From NCBI GenBank assembly GCA_026126065.1, contig JAHCJY010000004.1:124001-188000 (forward strand): a stretch of DNA of 64,000 nt, written 5' to 3'. Shown here in pieces: positions 57,294 to 64,000 of this stretch. Under the pieces are notes generated by a model. That model ran no database searches. It saw nothing but the letters and a program-made list of their open reading frames with translations, and was not told the origin of the DNA. The DNA comes from Bauldia sp. GTDB lineage: Bacteria > Pseudomonadota > Alphaproteobacteria > Rhizobiales > Kaistiaceae. Position 1 is the first letter of the stretch. Each line of letters starts with the position of its first letter. The position numbers and the translations under genes were made by a program.

Positions 57294-57857
57294 CTAGTGG
57301 CCGCCTCGTCTGGCCATGCGGCGGGGGTCGATGTCCGTGCCGAAGACCTTGTCCCAGAAGCCGGACGTGACGCCGAAATTGCCGGCGTCGTTGAAATGAT
57401 GATGCAGGGCGTGGCGATGCTTCAGCCGGTACATGTAGCTCCCGGGCCGGATGCGCCAGTGATGAACGCCGTGGTGCACCGTGATGTAGGCGAGGTAGCC
57501 GATGGTGATGCCGGCGGTGAACCCGGCGCCGTAGCTGAATCCGGCCATGTAGGTCGCCGGCAGGAGAACAAGAATCGCGATCAGCGCGAGGCTCAGCCAT
57601 GACGGCGTGCCGATCAGCGCCTTCTGGTCGTCGTGGTGTGCGTCGTGCATCTCCTTGATGTACGGCACATGGTGCAGCACCCAGCGGTGCAACTGGTACT
57701 CGGCGAACGTCCAGGTGATGGCGCCGGCTGCGACCGAGATCGCCCAGACGCCCCATTGATCGATCGGCGTTGCGATGAGAGCAGCTGCCGTCAGCGACGT
57801 TACCGCGACCGGATAGATGAGATAATCGACGTAGTAGCTGGTCGCGCTCAGGCGCAT
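57294..57857 (-). CDS. Fatty acid hydroxylase/sterol desaturase family protein
   Basis: A 187-residue membrane enzyme with four helices and the diiron His motifs: HRWVLHH, HDAHHDD, HHGVHHW and HRHALHHHF. Members hydroxylate lipids or carotenoids using O2. The substrate is not determined. The start at 57857 has a GGAGGT site; an upstream ATG at 57869 adds four residues. It follows gyrA on the same strand across a repeat and is unlikely to be in its operon. Confidence 0.88.
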   Translation of the reverse strand: MRLSATSYYVDYLIYPVAVTSLTAAALIATPIDQWGVWAISVAAGAITWTFAEYQLHRWVLHHVPYIKEMHDAHHDDQKALIGTPSWLSLALIAILVLLPATYMAGFSYGAGFTAGITIGYLAYITVHHGVHHWRIRPGSYMYRLKHRHALHHHFNDAGNFGVTSGFWDKVFGTDIDPRRMARRGGH

Positions 57858-58019
57858 GCTGACCTCCATTCCCGCGAGGACGACGGCTCAGCCCCCGGTC
57901 TGATGCCGCATGGCAGAGCGGGCCGACCCACCTGACCTCGCTGCGCGGAACTTAAGCCCCGAATCAAGGCGAAAGTAAACTGGCTTGGCCTGCGGCGAGG
58001 AGCCTCCCGGGGCCCGTTT

Positions 58020-59264
58020 TCACTGTTGCGAGGCCACGATTTGTTGCATCCGCCTGATGAGGGCGACGCGGTCCGGTGCAAAACCCTCGCCAATCCACCA
58101 TTCCTCCAGCGTGCGTAGAACGGCTCCAATCGCAGGCCCGGGTCGCATCCCCGCCGCGAGCAGATCGGCGCCACTCACCGGCAGTTGCGGTACCGGCCAG
58201 TCCTGGATCGATCGAAACGCCGCGACCCAAGGAAGAATCGGGCCCCCGCCCGTGGCCACCGCCTGAGCCAGCCCGCCGGCAATGCCCTCCGCGCCGAGTT
58301 GATAGGCCGCCCGGCGCAGTTCGTCCGGCGGAGGCGGCGGATCGAGCCGTGTAGACGCCGTCACGGCCGCCGCCATGCCATCCCGCTCCGCGTTCGACAG
58401 GCGTAGCCGCAGGGCCACCCGGTCGACGTCCTCGACGACGCGCGCGCCGAGCGCGGCGAGCCGGCGGGTGAAGCGGGCGTCGATCTCCGCGGCGGCCTCG
58501 AACGCGACGAGCCGGCGAAGCTGGACGGGATAGGCGATACCGAGGACGACCTCGAGGATGCCCGCATCCTGCATCGCGGCGACGACCGGAACCGCATGAG
58601 AGCCGAGGAGCAGCTTCCGCATCTCCTGCCCGATCCGCTCCGCGGCGAGGTCCCGGAGACCGGCCCGGGCGCGGATCGCTGCCGAGAGACCGTCCGCATC
58701 GAACGCACCAAAGCCGAGCTGGGCATGGAACCGGAAAAAGCGGAGGAGCCGCAGGCGGTCCTCCGCAATACGCGTATCGGCATCGCCGATGAACCTGATG
58801 CGCCGGTTGAGGATATCACCGTATCCGCCTGCAGGATCGTGGAGAGTCCCGTCGGCCTCAACCGACAGGGCATTGATCGAAAAGTCGCGGCGAAGGGCAT
58901 CGGCCGTCCAGTCCCGGCCAAAGCGGACGACGGCGTGGCGGCCATCCGTCTCGACGTCCTCGCGCAGCGTCGTGACTTCGAAGGGTCGGCCGTCCGTGAC
59001 CAGCGTCACGGTGCCGTGGTCGATGCCGGTCGGCACCGCACGCATTCCTGCCGCCTCCCCGCGCCGCGCCACGGTGGCGGGCAGCGCGGTGGTCGCATAG
59101 TCGATCTCCCGCGGGTTGCGGCCGAGGATGGCGTCGCGCACCGCGCCCCCGATGATGCGCACCTCATCGCCCGCTACGCCAACCGCGTCGAAGACGGCGC
59201 GGACCGCCGGATCGTCGAGAAAGGAAGCCGCGAGGCGGGCGGGCAGGACGGAAGCCGAGGTCAC
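58020..59264 (-). CDS. cca: CCA tRNA nucleotidyltransferase
   Basis: Adds or repairs the CCA end of tRNA (414 residues, class II). IIGGAVRDAILGR and RRDFSINALSVEADGTLHDPAGGYGDI are the catalytic-domain signatures, and RIAEDRLRLLRFFRFHAQL the nucleotide-selection helix. The usual DxD metal pair reads ExD (PREIDYAT). GTG 59264 is used because it overlaps the stop of the membrane gene upstream (GTGA). The in-frame extension to 59642 runs through that gene and is rejected. Confidence 0.93.
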   Translation of the reverse strand: MTSASVLPARLAASFLDDPAVRAVFDAVGVAGDEVRIIGGAVRDAILGRNPREIDYATTALPATVARRGEAAGMRAVPTGIDHGTVTLVTDGRPFEVTTLREDVETDGRHAVVRFGRDWTADALRRDFSINALSVEADGTLHDPAGGYGDILNRRIRFIGDADTRIAEDRLRLLRFFRFHAQLGFGAFDADGLSAAIRARAGLRDLAAERIGQEMRKLLLGSHAVPVVAAMQDAGILEVVLGIAYPVQLRRLVAFEAAAEIDARFTRRLAALGARVVEDVDRVALRLRLSNAERDGMAAAVTASTRLDPPPPPDELRRAAYQLGAEGIAGGLAQAVATGGGPILPWVAAFRSIQDWPVPQLPVSGADLLAAGMRPGPAIGAVLRTLEEWWIGEGFAPDRVALIRRMQQIVASQQ

Positions 59265-59503
59265 CCCTCGAAAGTCCCGCCAATTGCGGCCTCCGGCCGT
59301 TCGGAGATCGTGTCCTCCGAGAGGGCCAGCCACACCACGCCGATCAGGACCAGTACGGCGCCGACGAGGGAGAAGGCGATCAATCGACCGGTCGGGAAGT
59401 CGCCCTGCTCCGGCATCCGGCGGTGAGTTGCCATGATCCAGAGCGAGTAGATCGCGAAGGGAACGACGAAGAGGACCGCGGTGAGTGCGAGGAATCGGAG
59501 CAT
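59261..59503 (-). CDS. Small two-helix membrane protein (DUF6111-like)
   Basis: An 80-residue protein with two membrane segments (FLALTAVLFVVPFAIYSLWIM and RLIAFSLVGAVLVLIGVVWLAL) joined by a short charged loop (ATHRRMPEQGDFPTGR). It sits between the Nudix and cca genes, overlapping both (TGATG and GTGA), an arrangement seen in many alphaproteobacteria. Function unknown; a role linked to tRNA maturation is only suggested by position. Confidence 0.8.
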   Translation of the reverse strand: MLRFLALTAVLFVVPFAIYSLWIMATHRRMPEQGDFPTGRLIAFSLVGAVLVLIGVVWLALSEDTISERPEAAIGGTFEG

Positions 59504-60246
59504 CAGGGATAGATCCGTTCGTACAGAGCGCGGATGATTCCGGCGGTCGCGCCCCAAATGTAGTGGCCGCCGAAGGGCATTTCATAGAAGTGCCGCTCGA
59601 CGCCGGCGAACAGGCGGCTCGCGCGGCGGTGATTGGCGTCATCCATCAGGAACGCGAGCGGGACCTCGAAGGCCTCCGCGACTTCCGCGGGATTCAGCCG
59701 CAGACCATAGTCCGGTTCGATCCGGGCAATGACAGGAAAAATACGAAAGCCGGTCGCCGACATGAAGGGCGGCAGGCAGCCGAGGAGCGAGACCGCTTCC
59801 TTCGGCAGTCCAATCTCCTCCTCCGTCTCGCGCAGCGCGCAGGCCACGGGGTCGGCGTCGCCTGCATCGACCTTGCCGCCGGGGAACGCGACCTGGCCGG
59901 CGTGCGTCGACAGCGTATCGGTGCGCCGGGTGAGAAGGACCGTCGCATCCGGCCGCCGGTCCACGACCGGAATGAGGACCGCAGCGTCCCGCAGCGCGCC
60001 CGGGGTTACGCCAGGCAGGACGAAGCCCTCGCCGATCGTCGGAACGTCGAGTTGCGCTCGCGGCGACAGCAGGATCGAGGCGCGGTCGAAGAAATAGGCA
60101 GTGGCCGTGCTGCGACCCGTTGCGGCGGCGGTCACTTTCGCGTCACCCGGGATCGACGGCCGATCCGCCGGAGGCTCCGCGAACGTATCAGGAGGGATAC
60201 GAGGCGCGGCCTTGGTTTCGCCGTCCTTGTCCCTATCCTCCGGCAT
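59503..60246 (-). CDS. Nudix hydrolase, CoA-pyrophosphatase type
   Basis: A 247-residue pyrophosphohydrolase. The Nudix box (FPGGKVDAGDADPVACALRE, then TEEEIGL) has the form of the CoA-diphosphatase group, and the preceding VLLTRRTDTLSTHAGQVAFPGG is the UPF0035 signature. It likely cleaves CoA or similar nucleotides. First gene of the Nudix/membrane/cca unit. Divergent from moxR with 130 bp between starts. Confidence 0.88.
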   Translation of the reverse strand: MPEDRDKDGETKAAPRIPPDTFAEPPADRPSIPGDAKVTAAATGRSTATAYFFDRASILLSPRAQLDVPTIGEGFVLPGVTPGALRDAAVLIPVVDRRPDATVLLTRRTDTLSTHAGQVAFPGGKVDAGDADPVACALRETEEEIGLPKEAVSLLGCLPPFMSATGFRIFPVIARIEPDYGLRLNPAEVAEAFEVPLAFLMDDANHRRASRLFAGVERHFYEMPFGGHYIWGATAGIIRALYERIYP

Positions 60247-60376
60247 CCTCGCCCGCGTCCCTTCCAGTCATTGCCGCGCTCGGTCCGGCAGGCTGTCACC
60301 GCGGCAAACGGCATGCCATGATCGTTAACACTGCCGCCCGATTGGGCAGACCGCCGCGGCCAAGGTAGGAACCCGG

Positions 60377-61390
<1,014 letters not shown>

Positions 61391-62320
61391 ATGGCAACGC
61401 CAGTCCTCAACGCGGCCGAACCGCTCCTGCCGCGGGAGGTCTTCCACGAAGCGAAGGGGCTTGCCGAGTCCCTGCCGGACCTCCTGATGGAGGCGCGCCG
61501 CGTCGCCAACACGATCCTTGCTGGCTGGCATGGCCGGCGCCGTGCCGGCCCCGGCGAGACGTTCTGGCAGTTCCGCCCCTTCGTCTTCGGCGAGCCGGCC
61601 GGCGGTATCGACTGGCGACGTTCCGCGCATGACGATCATCTCTACGTCCGCGACACGGAGTGGGAGGCTGCGCATACGGTCTGGCTGGCGCCGGACCTGT
61701 CGGCCTCGATGGCCTTCCGTTCCCGCCATGCCGCCGCATCCAAGCGTGACCGCACCGCGGTGGCGACGCTCGCAATCGCCGAACTCCTTGCGCGCGCCGG
61801 CGAACGCGTTGGCCTCCTTGGTTCGACGCGCCCCATCCTGTCACGGAATGCGCCGGAGAGGCTGTCGCGCGCGCTGCCGACCCATGGCGGCGCCGAACTC
61901 GATCTCCGCCAACTCCGGCACCATTCCGATCTCGTCGTCATCAGCGACTTCCTCGACGGCGCGGATGTGATCGAGGCGAGGATCGCCGCGATCGCCGCGA
62001 CCGGCGCGCGGGCGCATCTCCTCCAGGTGGTCGATCCGGTCGAGGAGACGTTCCCGTTCGGCGGCCGCACCGAGTTCGTCGACCCCGAGACCGGGACGAA
62101 GGTCACCGTCGGTCGGGCCGAGGCCTGGCGGGCGGCATACCAGCAGCGCCTGGCGTCGCTCCGCGACCGGCTTCGCCTCCACGCGCGCCGCCTCGACTGG
62201 ACCTTCCTCGTCCACCGCACCGACCGACCGGCGACGGAGCCACTTCTTGCGCTCCATGCCCGGCTGACCGACCGAGGCCTCAGGCGGCACGCGCATGCGC
62301 TGCCGGGCACCTTCGCATGA
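61391..62320 (+). CDS. DUF58 protein, MoxR partner
   Basis: A 309-residue soluble protein with the DUF58 core (FRPFVFGEPAGGIDWRRSAHDDHLYVRDTEWE) and a vWA-like C-terminal fold with VVISDFLDG. DUF58 and MoxR genes occur together in almost all genomes that have them. The start is directly after the moxR stop and the end overlaps the next gene (ATGA). Confidence 0.93.
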   Translation: MATPVLNAAEPLLPREVFHEAKGLAESLPDLLMEARRVANTILAGWHGRRRAGPGETFWQFRPFVFGEPAGGIDWRRSAHDDHLYVRDTEWEAAHTVWLAPDLSASMAFRSRHAAASKRDRTAVATLAIAELLARAGERVGLLGSTRPILSRNAPERLSRALPTHGGAELDLRQLRHHSDLVVISDFLDGADVIEARIAAIAATGARAHLLQVVDPVEETFPFGGRTEFVDPETGTKVTVGRAEAWRAAYQQRLASLRDRLRLHARRLDWTFLVHRTDRPATEPLLALHARLTDRGLRRHAHALPGTFA

Positions 62321-64000
62321 CGTTTTCCGCCCCTGCCGTCCTCTATGCGCTGATCGCACTGCCGGCGATCTGGTGGCTGCTCCGGCTGACGCCGCCGCGG
62401 CCGCGCACCGAGACGTTCCCGCCAACGCGCCTTCTTCTGGAGATCACGCGGTCGGACGAGACGCCGTCACAAACGCCGTGGTGGCTCGTGGCTCTCCGGC
62501 TCCTCCTCGCCGCACTCCTCATCATCGCCCTCGCCGGGCCGATCCTGCGCCCGACCGCCGAGGAGGCGCCCGGCGACGGGCCGATCCTGATCGTCATCGA
62601 CAATGGCTGGGCGTCGGCGGAGCGCTTCGAGGCGATGCGGGCGACCGCGTTGTCGATCGTGCGGCTCGCGGCCGAGGCCAACAGGCCCGTCGCGCTCGTG
62701 GCGACGGCGGAGGCACCGGGCCAGATCATGGCGTCGACCGCGCCCGAGGACGTTGTCGCCCGGATCGACGCACTCGAGCCGCAACCCTTTGCAGCGAACG
62801 TCGAAGCCCTCCTGCCGCCGCTGGGAACGATCGCGGCGACGGCTGGATTCGGAGGCGCGGCATGGCTTTCCGACGGACTTGGCGGTCCCGGAGCGGACGC
62901 CATCGCGGCGTTCCTCGCCGACGCGATTGCGGGTCCCGTCGTGGTGTACGACGACCCGGGCGCTGCGGTCGTCGGGCTGCTGCCCCCGGCGAGCACTGCC
63001 GAGGCGCTCACCGTGCCGGTCCTCCGTCAGGACACGTCGCTTCCCGCCACAGGGCTTGTGATCGCAGAGGATCTTCGTGGCCGGCCGATCGCGGAATCGC
63101 AGTTCGCCTTCGGCGCCGGTGTCGCCACCGCAAGCGCGACGTTCGACCTGCCGACCGAGCTCCGGAACGACATCGTGCGCCTGCGCATCGCCGGCGAGGA
63201 GACCGCGGGAGCGGTCCAACTCCTCGACGAGCGCTACCGGCGCCGAACGGTCGGCATCGTCGGCAGCGATGCGTCGGGCCAGCCGCTGCTGTCGGCGGGC
63301 TACTACCTCACCCGAGCGCTGGCACCCTTCGCCGATGTCCGCGCCGCGGGCGGCGAGACAGGGCCGGCCGTAGCCGGGCTGATCGACGCGGGCGTCTCGG
63401 CGATCATCCTCGCCGACATCGGGACGCTCCCGGACGATACGGAGCAGCGGCTCCAGGACTGGGTCGAGGGCGGCGGCACACTGATCCGCTTCGCCGGCCC
63501 GCGCCTCGCCGCCTCGGTCCCCACGCTGATTCCGGTCGCGCTTCGCCAGGGCGGACGAACGCTCGGCGGCGCGCTGTCCTGGGAGGAGCCGCAGCCGATG
63601 GGCGCGTTCCCGCGGACCAGCCCGTTCTTCGGACTCGCCGTGCCAGACGATATCCTCGTCCAGCGCCAGGTGCTTGCCGAACCCGACGTCACGCTCGTGG
63701 AGCGGAGCTGGGCCGTGCTTGGTGACGGGACGCCGCTCGTCACCGGAGGCGCCTCCGGCAACGGACTTCTCGTCCTCTTCCACGTGACCGCGGACACCAG
63801 CTGGTCGAACCTTCCCCTCTCCGGCGTGTTCGTGGAGATGCTGCGGCGGGTGGTGGCGATGTCGAGCGGGGCGGCCGACACCGCGGCGACCGAAGCCGCG
63901 ACGGCGCTTGCCCCCTACCGCGTGCTCGACGGACGCGGCCGCTTCGTCGAGCCGGGCGCGGCCGTGCAGCCGATCGTCGGCGGGGCTGTGGTCACGCCCG
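62317..64000 (+). CDS. BatA-domain membrane protein, partial (C-terminus beyond right edge)
   Basis: An aerotolerance-type (BatA/TIGR02226) N-terminus: two membrane segments (about residues 6-20 and 57-75) around PPRPRTETFPPTRLLLEI, followed by a vWA-like domain (PILIVIDNGWAS). A further globular part resembles a glutamine-amidotransferase-like fold (VGIVGSDASGQPLLSAGYYL, SAIILADIGTLPDD). The frame is open at the window edge after about 561 residues; family members often exceed 900 with a DUF4159 C-terminus. It follows DUF58 by an ATGA overlap. Confidence 0.9.
   Translation, partial: MTFSAPAVLYALIALPAIWWLLRLTPPRPRTETFPPTRLLLEITRSDETPSQTPWWLVALRLLLAALLIIALAGPILRPTAEEAPGDGPILIVIDNGWASAERFEAMRATALSIVRLAAEANRPVALVATAEAPGQIMASTAPEDVVARIDALEPQPFAANVEALLPPLGTIAATAGFGGAAWLSDGLGGPGADAIAAFLADAIAGPVVVYDDPGAAVVGLLPPASTAEALTVPVLRQDTSLPATGLVIAEDLRGRPIAESQFAFGAGVATASATFDLPTELRNDIVRLRIAGEETAGAVQLLDERYRRRTVGIVGSDASGQPLLSAGYYLTRALAPFADVRAAGGETGPAVAGLIDAGVSAIILADIGTLPDDTEQRLQDWVEGGGTLIRFAGPRLAASVPTLIPVALRQGGRTLGGALSWEEPQPMGAFPRTSPFFGLAVPDDILVQRQVLAEPDVTLVERSWAVLGDGTPLVTGGASGNGLLVLFHVTADTSWSNLPLSGVFVEMLRRVVAMSSGAADTAATEAATALAPYRVLDGRGRFVEPGAAVQPIVGGAVVTP

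Overview
The window is GC-rich DNA (estimated by eye at roughly two-thirds G+C) that is densely coded, with many TGATG, ATGA and GTGA gene junctions. Several things point to an alphaproteobacterium, most likely Hyphomicrobiales (Rhizobiales): an ExoR-like periplasmic regulator, three matches to the EcfG general-stress promoter consensus (GGAAC-N16-CGTT), a biuret hydrolase very close to the rhizobial BiuH type, and intergenic palindromic repeats of a kind common in that class. No rRNA, tRNA, CRISPR array, prophage or insertion sequence was recognised. The content looks like ordinary chromosome with one specialised catabolic island.

Layout. 1-3443 (minus): a PQQ-dependent alcohol dehydrogenase cut by the left edge, and an ABC exporter. 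3656-13998: a nitrogen-scavenging operon with a Tat-exported BMP-type binding protein, two permeases, a formamidase, a 55-residue unknown, biuret hydrolase, a double-ABC ATPase, a second isochorismatase-fold hydrolase, a cupin and allophanate hydrolase, ending against a convergent GntR regulator. A palindrome in the operon promoter, with a partial match beside the regulator gene, is a candidate operator. 14163-21123: chorismate mutase, an SH3 protein, a stress-promoter-driven AI-2E-type membrane protein and CHRD protein, a membrane quinoprotein glucose dehydrogenase, and an unknown gene overlapping its 3' end in antisense. 21450-38614: an outer-membrane protein, RF3, OsmC, a diguanylate cyclase, a glycosyltransferase, an SMR transporter, exonuclease III, an ExoR-like protein behind ilvD, a trio of exported proteins (two of them paralogous lipoproteins), gatCAB with a GNAT gene inside it, RidA and a FemAB-like protein.

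38698-44878: a TetR gene with a DUF1761 protein, then a zinc locus with zur, a DUF1007/NicO pair, and znuC-znuB-znuA led by a 45-residue membrane ORF behind a 30-bp inverted repeat. 44897-53992: a flavin monooxygenase, glycerate kinase, an AEC transporter, a stress-promoter YidB/GlsB pair, DUF2461, ilvC, PhzF, a small exported protein, and an exported protein gene split by an in-frame TGA. 54178-64000: gyrA with Leu at the quinolone position, a hydroxylase, cca with a small membrane protein and a Nudix gene, and the start of a MoxR/DUF58/BatA-like operon that runs off the right edge.

The island can be read as a pathway: the importer brings in a ureido compound, an isochorismatase-fold hydrolase gives biuret, BiuH gives allophanate, AtzF gives ammonia and CO2, and the formamidase releases further ammonia. 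The enzyme families are recognisable. The imported substrate, the role of the second hydrolase and the 55-residue ORF are not settled by sequence.
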